Positions 53,899-62,192 of a DNA stretch of 64,000 nt are shown here, piece after piece; position 1 is the first letter of the stretch, and every line of letters begins with the position of its first letter. The position numbers and the translations under genes are program-made. This stretch comes from Candidatus Thorarchaeota archaeon. Its GTDB lineage: Archaea; Asgardarchaeota; Thorarchaeia; Thorarchaeales; Thorarchaeaceae. The DNA is taken from positions 62,001-126,000 of the forward strand of contig JAGSHN010000012.1 of the NCBI GenBank assembly GCA_029855935.1. Reading direction: 5' to 3'. Under the pieces are notes generated by a model that was not told the DNA's origin, made no database searches, and worked only from the letters and a program-made list of their open reading frames with translations.

Positions 53899-54393
53899 TC
53901 ACTGATCATCCCTATTCTCCTGAATCAGTGCAGCAATCCTCTTCATATAGCTCGTTATGTTTGTCCAGTAGCTGCCCTTGAAATAGACGCTGTGACAGTC
54001 CTCGCACAGCCAGAACTCGTCATAGTAGTTGTAGGTCTGTTCAGGGACGAGGCCGTTCACTCTCTCCTTCTGATCCCCCGTCAGATGAATCAGCCGGCCA
54101 TTGCACTTCGAGCAGCGGGCCGTGTCGGGATTGACCTTGGGGGCGATGCGAAAGTGGCGGAACACGTCCGCAATCTCGTTGTCGACATCGCCCCTGACGA
54201 GCATTGCAGTGATTCCCTGCCGGGTGGCCTGCTCGTAGAGTGTCCCATCTGAAGTGAGCAGGATGCGCTCCTGTTCGCGTGCCAGTCTGAGAAGCTCACC
54301 ATCAGCGCAGTCGTGAAGATAGAGCGTGTCCTGACCGGTGAGGCGAAGCCATGTGGCCAAGCGTCCGAGCATAGCGTCCACGACGAACCTCAC
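53899..54393 (-). CDS. Mut7-C RNase-domain protein
   Basis: 164 aa. MRFVVDAMLGRLATWLRLTG, then LLTSDGTLYEQA, are the Mut7-C (PIN-like) RNase signatures with acidic residues Asp6 and Asp49. The C-terminus has a zinc ribbon (CSKC and CEDC). Likely an RNA-cleaving enzyme; the last gene of a minus-strand set YkgJ-PHP-Mut7-C with a 12-base gap. Confidence 0.9.
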   Translation of the reverse strand: MRFVVDAMLGRLATWLRLTGQDTLYLHDCADGELLRLAREQERILLTSDGTLYEQATRQGITAMLVRGDVDNEIADVFRHFRIAPKVNPDTARCSKCNGRLIHLTGDQKERVNGLVPEQTYNYYDEFWLCEDCHSVYFKGSYWTNITSYMKRIAALIQENRDDQ

Positions 54394-54405
54394 TGTCTGA
54401 CCTCC

Positions 54406-55251
54406 TCATTGCCGTAGTGAGGATTGGCGGAGCCTGTCAACTGTCCCGATTGGTACGGTCACACCACCGAGCAGAGCGTAGGACTCTGGGTCATGATAGT
54501 CGCTTCCACCTGTCTCGATGAGGCCGAGCTCCCTTGCAGTCCTCCGGAGAGCATCAAACGCGTCTTTGCCAGGCGAGTTGGGATAGGCATATTCTACTTC
54601 GACGCCCCTCAGGCCGAGTTCCACAAGTTCTCTCAATAGTCCCTGGATGGTCTCTACGGGGAAGAAGAGTGGATGGGCGAGCACCGGGACTGCACCAACC
54701 GAGTCCAGCAGACGGACTCCATCATAGAGGTCAATCATCTCGCGTCGGACGTATGCGGGACGCCCCTCTCCCAAGTACCTCTCGAAGGCCTCGTTGATGT
54801 CCCTGACAACGCCTGCCTCGACAAGCAGGCGCGCGAGATGCGGTCTCCCCGGTGACTCTACGTTCTCCAGTATCGCTCTCACACTCTCCTCGTCGAGGTC
54901 GATACCAAGGTTGCGTAGACGCTCGACCATCTTTGGGAAACGCCGCTCTCTGCCCTCGCGGAAGTGTTGCAGCCTCTTCTCAAGTCTTGGCGAGTGTTCT
55001 GGCACCAAGTAGCCGAGGAGGTGAACCTCCTCCCCGTGCCAGTCTGTGCTTATCTCAATGCCGGGTACGCGGATGAGCCAGTCCGGTGCGGGTGTTTCGG
55101 TGAACTCTTGGAGCCCCGCTGTGGTGTCGTGATCCGTCAGGGCAACGCCGCCGAGATTGATGTCAACCGCCATTCGGACAATCTCTGCTGGCGGATGGAC
55201 GCCGTCTGAGCGGTCGCTGTGAACATGCAAATCCGCTTGGTCTCTACTCAA
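54406..55251 (-). CDS. PHP-family phosphoesterase (RNase AM/YciV-like)
   Basis: 281 aa. All PHP metal motifs are present: DLHVHSDRSDG, LTDHDT, GIEIS, GRPHLARLL, VLAHPLFF and GGSDYHDPE. This matches the 3',5'-nucleoside bisphosphate phosphatase/5'-3' exoribonuclease group (YciV/TrpH). It overlaps the upstream YkgJ-like gene by eight bases, so they are coupled. Confidence 0.92.
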   Translation of the reverse strand: MSRDQADLHVHSDRSDGVHPPAEIVRMAVDINLGGVALTDHDTTAGLQEFTETPAPDWLIRVPGIEISTDWHGEEVHLLGYLVPEHSPRLEKRLQHFREGRERRFPKMVERLRNLGIDLDEESVRAILENVESPGRPHLARLLVEAGVVRDINEAFERYLGEGRPAYVRREMIDLYDGVRLLDSVGAVPVLAHPLFFPVETIQGLLRELVELGLRGVEVEYAYPNSPGKDAFDALRRTARELGLIETGGSDYHDPESYALLGGVTVPIGTVDRLRQSSLRQ

Positions 55252-55699
55252 CGGGCCTCGCCTCCCTCACTAGAGTCCTGATGAGTGTGCGCACCCCGTG
55301 GCAGATCCGTCTTATCTCATCGTCTGATACTGTGCTGCGAGATGGGCACTCCTCGTCTACGATACATCTGTCAGCACGTGCGTCGTATACAACCGGATAG
55401 TATCTGCACCCTTCGGGTCTATGTTCATAGATCCTGCAGAGTTTCGAGGACGGGTCGTAGAAGAAGCAGTGTCCGTCTATATTGCGTAGTTCGTAAAAGC
55501 CGTCCTGCGCACGATGGACGAACTCATCTCTATCGTATCCGAGCGACTCGATACGTCGAATGTCATCCTGCGTGAGGGTCATCTCGGTCTTGAGGCAGCA
55601 GAGCCTATCCTCATCACAGTCGCCGTTGTGATTACAGACAAACGGGCTCAATATGTTCATCGCCTCGGTGTGATGGGATTGCTGATGCTCGGTCGTCAT
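55244..55699 (-). CDS. YkgJ-type cysteine-cluster protein
   Basis: About 151 aa. Nine or so cysteines in the YkgJ/CxxCxxCC order: CNHNGDCDEDRLCC, then CFFYDPSSKLCRIYEHRPEGCRYYP in parts, then CIVDEECP. The family probably binds iron-sulfur or zinc and has no firm function. The start is uncertain: ATG 55699 gives a short leader; ATG 55660 begins nearer the first cysteine and follows GAGG. Confidence 0.85.
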   Translation of the reverse strand: MTTEHQQSHHTEAMNILSPFVCNHNGDCDEDRLCCLKTEMTLTQDDIRRIESLGYDRDEFVHRAQDGFYELRNIDGHCFFYDPSSKLCRIYEHRPEGCRYYPVVYDARADRCIVDEECPSRSTVSDDEIRRICHGVRTLIRTLVREARPVE

Positions 55700-56261
55700 C
55701 TGCTGTGGGTCAAGGAGGATGAACGGGCGGCCGGTCCTGCTGGGCCCACTCCACAACGTCGACCACTTGGTGACTGGTTGATTGGTCAGTCCCCATTCTG
55801 CGCATGGCCCTCTTCTATGCCCTAGTGTTTCCTCGGGTCAGCCGTCGGACGAGACCAGTCGTTTGGCCGTGGCCAGACGGACTGCCCGTAGTACTGACCT
55901 CAAGTCCTGTGCTCAGGGGCCTCTTGCCAGTCAGGCTCACGAATGTCAGTTCGTGGAGCCTTCTGATCACACGGACAAGGTCAGTAGGCTGGCTCATTGC
56001 ACCGCGGAGCAGTCGTCCACGGTCGAAGAGAGCGAGCAGGCGCTCAGCGATGTTCATAGTGGTTCATCCATGATGGGCAGCTCGGAGCATAGAACAAAAG
56101 GTTTTCCAAGTGACGTATCTGCTCCAACTCTCCTCGTCCAGACAGGCAGATCTGCGACACATCTCTTCACACTCCTGTTAGCGTGCCTGCGCCGCCAAAT
56201 GCCAAAGCGCTATAAGGCAGTTGGAGAGGTCAGTCGCAGACTCCAGCAGGTGACATCAGAG
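55700..56261. other. 562-base region between ykgJ-like gene and abcE
   Basis: Apart from the doubtful ORF above, it holds the abcE promoter (CTATAAGG at about 56209-56216). Continuation of the abcE frame upstream of 56262 gives composition unlike a real protein. Confidence 0.5.
55815..56057 (-). CDS. Possible 80-aa basic protein, doubtful
   Basis: A single ORF on the minus strand between the YkgJ-like gene and abcE. The first half is a plausible basic helix pair (ERLLALFDRGRLLRGA, then DLVRVIRRLHELT). The second half is low in structure and Ser/Thr/Gly-rich. No ribosome site or TATA box of quality. It may be spurious. Confidence 0.3.
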   Translation of the reverse strand: MNIAERLLALFDRGRLLRGAMSQPTDLVRVIRRLHELTFVSLTGKRPLSTGLEVSTTGSPSGHGQTTGLVRRLTRGNTRA

Positions 56262-58076
56262 ATGCGAATCGCAGTTATCGACCGACACAGGTGCCGGCCC
56301 AAGGACTGCACTCACGAGTGCAGACGGTTCTGCCCCCGCGTCCGGACTGGCGACGAAACAGTGGTGTTTCCCGATGGTCCTGACAAGCCGCCAGTGATTG
56401 TAGAGGAACTATGCTCTGGTGAGGGCATCTGCGTCAGAAAGTGTCCGTATCATGCGATTAGCATAGTGAATCTACCTGAGAAGCTGGAGACTGACACGAG
56501 CCACCGCTATGGTGTGAACGGGTTCCAGCTGTTCCGACTGCCAATACCAAAGGAGGGCCGTGTGCTGGGCCTGATTGGTCCCAATGGTGTCGGAAAGACG
56601 ACGGCCATAAGAATACTTGCGGGAGAGATCAGACCGAACCTTGGTCGAATTGACGACCCCCCCGACTGGGACGAGATCATCCTTGAGTTTCGCGGGTCGG
56701 AGCTCCAGCCCTTCTTTGAGAGAATGCGAGATGGTGTCATCACCAGTGTCCATAAGCCTCAGACCATCACTGACCTCCCCAAGGTCAGGAACATTGCGGA
56801 GCGTCCAATCAGTGAGCTGCTGGAGTCCGTCGACACGTCGGGCCGTCTTGACGAGCTGAAGGCGGATATGGGCCTTCGAGAGATCTGGGACCGTCCTGTC
56901 AAGTTCCTCAGTGGTGGCGAACTCCAGAGGGTCGCCGTGACAGCGGCAATTGTGCGTGAGGGAGATATCTACTTCTTTGACGAGCCGACAGCATATCTTG
57001 ATGTCCGAGAGCGGCTCCGTGTGGGAAAGGCCATCCGCCAGCTGTCCGAGATGGGAAAGACAGTCGTTGTCGTCGAGCACGACCTATCTATTCTCGACTA
57101 CGTGTCGGACCTTGTCTGCATCTTCTACGGCGACCCGGGTGTCTATGGTATAGTCTCTCATCCTCACAGCACACGCGTGGGCATCAACATATTCCTTGAT
57201 GGTTTCATCCCAGACGAGAACATGCGCTTCCGTGACATGGCAATCTCGTTCAAGGGCATGACCTCTGAGGACGAGGAGTTCATTGGTGCCGAGACACTTC
57301 TCCAGTATGGCAAGATGCGGAAGCGTTTCGAGAACTTTGAGCTTTTGGTCCACGGTGGACGTGTGGCGCGAGGCCAGATCATCGGGATACTCGGTCCCAA
57401 CGGTATTGGCAAGACTACGTTCGTCAAGATGCTGGCAGGCATAATCGAGCCCGACGAGGGCGAGGTGCCGACAAAGACGGTCTTGGGGACTGACCTGAAG
57501 GTGTCGTACAAGCCTCAGTACATTGAGCAGGACTTCCCCGGCACGGTCCGTATGTACCTGCGTGAGGCTGGCGGTGCGGTCATCGACACTGCAGACTTCA
57601 GGACCGCTGTCCTGCGTCGTCTGGGCCTTGAGAATCTGCTCGACCACGCAGTGACGGACCTGAGCGGTGGAGAGCTCCAGAGGACAGAGATTGCGGCGTG
57701 TCTGGCACGGGACGCGGACATCTATCTCTTCGACGAGCCATCGGCCTTCCTTGATGTCGAACAGCGTCTGGCGGCCTCACGTGCCATCCGGCGGATGATT
57801 CAGGGTGCTGGGAAGACAGCGTTCGTGGTGGAGCACTCAATCCTGATGGCGGACTACCTGAGCGACAGTCTGGTCGTCTTCAATGGTACTCCCGGACGGT
57901 ATGGTGAGGCATCACCCGTGATGACACTGCGCAGGGGGATGAATATGTTCCTGAAAGATATGGGGGTGACCTTCCGGCGCGACCCCCAGACTGGTCGTCC
58001 GAGGGTCAACAAGGACGGTTCGCAGCTTGACCGCCAGCAGAAGGCGATGGGCGAGTACTACTACATCGGCAAGTGA
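56262..58076 (+). CDS. abcE1: ABCE1/Rli1 ribosome recycling factor with altered Fe-S motif
   Basis: 604 aa. It splits ribosomes after termination. The N-terminal ferredoxin-like domain has a complete first motif (Cys11, 16, 20, 24). The second motif reads Cys51-x2-Glu54-x2-Cys57-x3-Cys61: Glu54 (GAG at 56421) replaces a cysteine conserved in archaea and eukaryotes. ATPase 1 has GPNGVGKT, LSGGELQR and FDEPTAYLD; ATPase 2 has GPNGIGKT, LSGGELQR and FDEPSAFLD. The stretch DDPPDWDEIILEFRGSELQ and the NLRFRD-like hinge match eukaryotic ABCE1 well. ATG 56262 follows GGTGA by eight bases. Confidence 0.95.
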   Translation: MRIAVIDRHRCRPKDCTHECRRFCPRVRTGDETVVFPDGPDKPPVIVEELCSGEGICVRKCPYHAISIVNLPEKLETDTSHRYGVNGFQLFRLPIPKEGRVLGLIGPNGVGKTTAIRILAGEIRPNLGRIDDPPDWDEIILEFRGSELQPFFERMRDGVITSVHKPQTITDLPKVRNIAERPISELLESVDTSGRLDELKADMGLREIWDRPVKFLSGGELQRVAVTAAIVREGDIYFFDEPTAYLDVRERLRVGKAIRQLSEMGKTVVVVEHDLSILDYVSDLVCIFYGDPGVYGIVSHPHSTRVGINIFLDGFIPDENMRFRDMAISFKGMTSEDEEFIGAETLLQYGKMRKRFENFELLVHGGRVARGQIIGILGPNGIGKTTFVKMLAGIIEPDEGEVPTKTVLGTDLKVSYKPQYIEQDFPGTVRMYLREAGGAVIDTADFRTAVLRRLGLENLLDHAVTDLSGGELQRTEIAACLARDADIYLFDEPSAFLDVEQRLAASRAIRRMIQGAGKTAFVVEHSILMADYLSDSLVVFNGTPGRYGEASPVMTLRRGMNMFLKDMGVTFRRDPQTGRPRVNKDGSQLDRQQKAMGEYYYIGK

Positions 58077-58078
58077 GA

Positions 58079-58906
58079 CTAACGTTTCAGGCCTCTGTAC
58101 CAGTATGTCCTGTTCCCTCTTCTCTTCTCCTCGTCCATCTCCGCGAGCACTCGCACAGCCTCGTTGGCGCATCTGACAACATCGTCCTCGCCGCGCACCG
58201 CAAACTCGTCCCGTATCCTGTTGGCATAGACGGCACACACTGCTCCAGTCCTGAATCCATAGATGTTGCCAAGCGTGAAGAGTGTAGCTGCCTCCATCTC
58301 GAAGTTAGCCACATTTGCCCTCGTGAGGTCCTTGATCAGAGTCTCGCTCATGCTCTGAGTATAGCCGCCGAACCCTGGTCTTGACTGACCCAAGTAGAAT
58401 GAGTCCGTTGAGGCGGATATCCCAAGATGGTATCTCAGCCCCAGACTCTCTGCAGCCTCTATGAGCGCAAGAACCACCTCGTAAGAGGCAGCAGCAGGAT
58501 ATTCGGCCCTCACATACTGTCTACTCGTCCCCTCCAGTCGCACGGCCGCTGTTGATATGATCAGGTCACCGAGGTCTACGTCCTTCTTCAGGGTGGCTGT
58601 CGACCCGACACGGATGAATGTCCTCGCTCCGACGTTGGCGAGCTCCTCCACGACGATGGCCGTGCCGGGGCCTCCTATGCCTGTTGAGCAGGCTGACAAC
58701 GGGACCCCCTTGTAGGTTCCCGTGTGAGTGACGAACTGACGATGCGATGCCACCTGTCTTCTCGTTTCCCAATACGAGCTTATCTTCTCGACGCGCTGGG
58801 GATCCCCTGGCATCAGAACGACCTCTGCCACGTCACCCTCACCCACCTCTAGATGGTACTGTTTCCTGTCCTCCGTGACTGGCCGGGTTGCTGACACACG
58901 CTTCAT
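58079..58906 (-). CDS. udp: Uridine phosphorylase
   Basis: 275 aa. NP-I nucleoside phosphorylase fold: VVLMPGDPQRVEKIS and CSTGIGGPGTAIVVEEL bind phosphate and ribose, FIRVGSTATL the phosphate, and VANFEMEAATLFTL carries the Glu-Met-Glu ribose motif. The EMEAATLF form is typical of uridine phosphorylase rather than purine phosphorylase. ATG 58906 agrees with family length; the longer reading from 59044 overlaps the aldolase gene upstream. Confidence 0.9.
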   Translation of the reverse strand: MKRVSATRPVTEDRKQYHLEVGEGDVAEVVLMPGDPQRVEKISSYWETRRQVASHRQFVTHTGTYKGVPLSACSTGIGGPGTAIVVEELANVGARTFIRVGSTATLKKDVDLGDLIISTAAVRLEGTSRQYVRAEYPAAASYEVVLALIEAAESLGLRYHLGISASTDSFYLGQSRPGFGGYTQSMSETLIKDLTRANVANFEMEAATLFTLGNIYGFRTGAVCAVYANRIRDEFAVRGEDDVVRCANEAVRVLAEMDEEKRRGNRTYWYRGLKR

Positions 58907-59014
58907 CGTGACACACTCTTTCCCCGTATCGTCTTGCGTCCCGCGTTTTGTTCCTTTCGTATCGAAGGTTTCTATAGGCGTTGTGACCAGAGTAGTGTGT
59001 TCAGGTGTCTGCTG

Positions 59015-59905
59015 ATGAGTCCTGTCGACGACCGACTGAAGCATCTACCATTGGGAAAACTTGTCCGTCTTCACAGGCTGCTCTACGAACACGGCCCGGG
59101 CAACGGACGCCTGTTGATACTGCCCATTGATCAGGGGCTGGAGCACGGTCCTGTGGACTTCTTTCCAAATCCCGAGTCTGCCAACCCGGATTTCCAGTTC
59201 AGGCTTGCACGCGAGGGTGGCTTCTCCGCCATCGTTCTGCATCTTGGCTTGGCGCAGAAGTACGCGCGCGAGTATGCGGGAGAGGTGCCCATAGTCCTCA
59301 AGCTGAATGGAAAGACAAACATTCCATCGGATGCGCACGCCCTCTCTGCGCTGACTGCCTCAGTCGAGGATGCTGTGAGAATTGGTGCCGACGCCGTTGG
59401 ATACACTATGTACGTCGGGAGCCCGAACCAACACACGGACTTTATGCAGTTCCGCAGGGTCAAGGCCGATGCTGACAGGTACGGGATGCCTGTGATACTC
59501 TGGTCCTACCCCCGTGGAGAGGCCATCGAACGCAAGGGTGGTCGGGACTCTCTCTATGCCATAGACTACGCAGCCAGGGTGGCCTGCGAGCTCGGTGCGG
59601 ACCTCGTGAAGCTGAACGTACCTGTGGATGACCCTGCACGCAGGGGCGACCAGCCCGAGCCGTACTCATCACTCTCGCTCTCCCTTGAGGAGCGTGTTCG
59701 AAAGGTCATAGAGTCCGCTGGCAGGACGCTTGTGCTGTTCTCGGGGGGTCACAGGGTGAGCGATGACGATCTTCTCCGTAGGGCACGCGTCTGTGTCGAA
59801 CAGGGCGCCACTGGACTGATCTTCGGACGTAATGTGTGGCAACGTGAGTTTGGTGATGCTCTACGTATCGCACACGAGCTGAGACGCATCCTTGGGGCCA
59901 GCTGA
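59015..59905 (+). CDS. fba: Fructose-bisphosphate aldolase, archaeal class I
   Basis: 296 aa, DhnA-type. Cleaves or forms fructose 1,6-bisphosphate. The Schiff-base lysine is Lys199 in ADLVKLNVP; LPIDQGLEHGP is the phosphate/substrate loop and GYTMYVGS and FSGGH are family motifs. ATG 59015 is chosen by alignment to the family start. With the aldolase/phosphatase at 60076 it gives the cell two aldolases, suggesting separate use in glycolysis and gluconeogenesis. Confidence 0.93.
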   Translation: MSPVDDRLKHLPLGKLVRLHRLLYEHGPGNGRLLILPIDQGLEHGPVDFFPNPESANPDFQFRLAREGGFSAIVLHLGLAQKYAREYAGEVPIVLKLNGKTNIPSDAHALSALTASVEDAVRIGADAVGYTMYVGSPNQHTDFMQFRRVKADADRYGMPVILWSYPRGEAIERKGGRDSLYAIDYAARVACELGADLVKLNVPVDDPARRGDQPEPYSSLSLSLEERVRKVIESAGRTLVLFSGGHRVSDDDLLRRARVCVEQGATGLIFGRNVWQREFGDALRIAHELRRILGAS

Positions 59906-59930
59906 TCACGACAGGGTCGTCATGCCAAAG

Positions 59931-60017
59931 TATTATATGGACATAGAATATCGTCTGCGCGACTGCACCATTCGGACTCCGACAGACCTAAAAGGAGAGC
60001 AGGAGGCGTCGGAATCC
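59931..60017 (+). promoter_or_regulatory. Promoter and leader hairpin of FBP aldolase/phosphatase gene
   Basis: TATTATAT (59931-59938) is a TATA box for a long leader of about 115 bases. GGACTCCGAC (59974-59983) pairs with GTCGGAATCC (60008-60017), 9 of 10, over a 24-base loop that holds AAAGGAG. Possible leader control. Confidence 0.4.
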
Positions 60018-60075
60018 TCTCAACAGGTGTTGTCATCACCGGTTCAGTCGTACAGGCGTCAGGAGCATGTTGACG

Positions 60076-61224
60076 ATGGTCGAAACTACAATTAGCGTCA
60101 TCAAGGCCGACATTGGCTCACTGGGTGGTCATGTTGTCGTGCCTGACTTTCTGATGGAGCTCGCACGCAAGAGATTGAAGGAAGCAGTACAGAAGGGCAT
60201 CATCAAGGACTTCTACGTTGCCAATGCTGGCGATGACCTCGAACTCATCATGACCCATCACAGAGGTGAGGGTTCCGAGGACGTCCATCGCCTTGCCTGG
60301 GACATCTTCAATGAGGGCGCCAAGCTGGCACGCGAGAAGAAGATCTATGCTGCCGGACAGGACATCCTCTCCGATACCTTCAGCGGAAACGTCCGTGGTA
60401 TGGGTCCCGGTTCTGCAGAGATGACGATTGAGGAACGCAAGTCTGAGCCGATAGCCGTCTTCATGGCTGACAAGACGGAGCCCGGGGCATTCAACCTCCC
60501 GCTCTTCAGGATATTCGCGGACCCATTCAACACTGCAGGTCTGGTGATTGATCCGAACCTCCATCAGGGTTTCGTGTTTGTAGTCCAAGACATCAAGCAG
60601 TCGGAGCCGCACTTTGTAGGGTTGCGCTGTCCTGAGGAGATGTACGACCTGTTGGCCCTGCTTGGGAGCACGAGCAGATATACAATAAAGAAGATCTATC
60701 GCAAGGACGGCCTCGTGGCTGCCTCTGTCAGCACCGACAAGCTGCATCAGATTGCGGGTAAGTACATTGGCAAGGACGATCCTGTGGCGATCGTCCGTGC
60801 CCACTCAGGTCTTCCGGCCATGGGTGAGGTCCTTGAGGGCTTCACAATTCCTCATCTCGTTGCGGGATGGATGAGAGGCTCTCATGTCGGTCCACTGATG
60901 CCAGTCGGTCTGAAGGACTCTCGTTGTACACGATTCGATGGGCCGCCACGGGTCGTAGGTCTTGGATTCCAGGTTCACGACGGTCTACTCCTCGGTCCTG
61001 TCGACTTCTTCGAGGATGTGGCGTTCGATCAGACGCGTCAGCGTGCGATGGAGGTTGTGGACTATCTGCGGCGTCACGGCCCCTTCATGCCACATCGTCT
61101 TGACGAGGAGTCGATGGAGTACACCACACTGCCGAATGTGCTGAAGCGTCTTGAGGGACGCTTCTCGGACACAGAGATAGTAGTAACTGGTCAGGTATCT
61201 GATGACTCTGACTCGGCCGAGTGA
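60076..61224 (+). CDS. fbp: Bifunctional FBP aldolase/phosphatase (type V)
   Basis: 382 aa. Archaeal one-enzyme route from triose phosphates to fructose 6-phosphate. N-terminal VIKADIGSLGGH with Asp12 and His19 binds magnesium. The aldolase Schiff-base residue is probably Lys233 with Tyr230 (GKYIGKDDP), as in the Thermoproteus enzyme. DxxxDTFSGNVRGMGPG is the phosphate/metal loop. ATG 60076 is preferred over 60067 for spacing from GGAG (60061-60064). It marks real gluconeogenesis. Confidence 0.95.
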   Translation: MVETTISVIKADIGSLGGHVVVPDFLMELARKRLKEAVQKGIIKDFYVANAGDDLELIMTHHRGEGSEDVHRLAWDIFNEGAKLAREKKIYAAGQDILSDTFSGNVRGMGPGSAEMTIEERKSEPIAVFMADKTEPGAFNLPLFRIFADPFNTAGLVIDPNLHQGFVFVVQDIKQSEPHFVGLRCPEEMYDLLALLGSTSRYTIKKIYRKDGLVAASVSTDKLHQIAGKYIGKDDPVAIVRAHSGLPAMGEVLEGFTIPHLVAGWMRGSHVGPLMPVGLKDSRCTRFDGPPRVVGLGFQVHDGLLLGPVDFFEDVAFDQTRQRAMEVVDYLRRHGPFMPHRLDEESMEYTTLPNVLKRLEGRFSDTEIVVTGQVSDDSDSAE

Positions 61225-61353
61225 GAGCGTGGCGTGGCAGGAGAGATTCCGCGGCTCTCCTGCCTCCTTTCGCCCTGTGAGGTCGATCGCCCACATACAG
61301 CAGTACGAACTGTGCTCAGACGAAACGAAGTGCAGAGAGTGAATGGATGCTCA

Positions 61354-61674
61354 CTATCCGGTGCGCTTTATGATATGATACCCGAACTTGGTCTTGACGG
61401 GCTCGTGGGTCATCTGGCCGACGTTTAGGCTGAACACCGCCCGTTCGAACTCGGGGACCATCTGGCCTCTGGTGAACCAGCCCAGATCTCCACCCTTCTT
61501 CTTTGAGGGGCAACTGCTGTATTGTCTGGCCATCTCTGCAAAGTCGGCGCCCTCAGATATCCTCCGGATGATCTCCACGGCCTGACTGTGTTTCTCAACG
61601 AGGATGTGGCTTGCCCGGACCTTCCCGGCCTTTCCCTTCTCTCTCTTCTTCGTCTTACCTTTGCCCTTTCCCAT
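61354..61674 (-). CDS. Parvulin-type peptidyl-prolyl isomerase, Par14-like
   Basis: 106 aa. A Lys/Gly-rich basic tail (residues 1-18) precedes one parvulin domain: ASHILVEKHSQA, GGDLGWFTRGQMVPEFE and VKTKFGYHIIKRTG. The layout of tail plus domain, and words such as HIL-x-EKH and PVKTKFGYHII, recall eukaryotic Par14/PIN4, though bacterial and archaeal parvulins share part of this. Cytosolic; no signal peptide. ATG 61674 chosen. Confidence 0.9.
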   Translation of the reverse strand: MGKGKGKTKKREKGKAGKVRASHILVEKHSQAVEIIRRISEGADFAEMARQYSSCPSKKKGGDLGWFTRGQMVPEFERAVFSLNVGQMTHEPVKTKFGYHIIKRTG

Positions 61675-61823
61675 TCGACATACCGCCTGTGACGTTTCCG
61701 TGCGTCGCTTCATCGCAGGGATGCCAGTCTGTTAAGAGTTGCTGAGTGAATAATATGCAGATGAGCATTGGGGAATGACACCATTTCATTAGTCATAGTT
61801 TCGCTGGATGCTGTGATGAAACG

Positions 61824-62045
61824 ATGAAGGTCGTGACTATCTGCCTGCCCGAGTCATATGTTGAGGGGATGGACAAGCTCATCAAGAAGGCTATGTACCC
61901 CAATCGCTCTGAGGTGATTCGTATTGCCATTCGCGACCTCTTGATGGATGAGCTCTGGGGATCCCGTCGGTCAGGACACTCCCGTCCTCTGATGACACAC
62001 ATAGAGGAGTCCCTCGCAGAGTCTTGTTCCCGCGCGAGCGAGTGA
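61824..62045 (+). CDS. Ribbon-helix-helix DNA-binding protein
   Basis: 73 aa. KVVTICLPESYVEGMDKLI (beta strand plus helix A) then YPNRSEVIRIAIRDLL (helix B) is a CopG/NikR-like ribbon-helix-helix. The last 25 residues are polar and hold no metal-binding domain. No toxin gene adjacent. Likely a small transcription regulator. Confidence 0.85.
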   Translation: MKVVTICLPESYVEGMDKLIKKAMYPNRSEVIRIAIRDLLMDELWGSRRSGHSRPLMTHIEESLAESCSRASE

Positions 62046-62092
62046 CCGTACCTTGCATATCTTCTCTCACCGATGTATTTGACCGAGCTACC

Positions 62093-62099
62093 TTTTTTT
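62093..62099 (+). terminator. T7 run after ribbon-helix-helix gene
   Basis: Seven T, 47 bases after the stop codon, the usual archaeal terminator. Confidence 0.45.
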
Positions 62100-62112
62100 G
62101 TTCTCACTTCTA

Positions 62113-62130
62113 CAGACTCGACCGAGTCTG
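62113..62130. repeat. Perfect short palindrome upstream of acidic-tailed protein
   Basis: CAGACTC-GACC-GAGTCTG (18 bases) lies about 63 bases before ATG 62193, possibly in its leader or promoter. Confidence 0.35.
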
Positions 62131-62192
62131 AGTGTCGTGTATCGACATCAGAGACATACGTGACAATGCTCCACCAATGGAGTTGAAGAAGA

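Noticed and set aside
55782-56261. Upstream extension of the abcE frame (160 residues)
   Set aside because: The conserved protein starts at MRIAVID (56262) with GGTGA before it and a TATA box at about 56209; the extension is Ser/Arg/His-rich and non-homologous.
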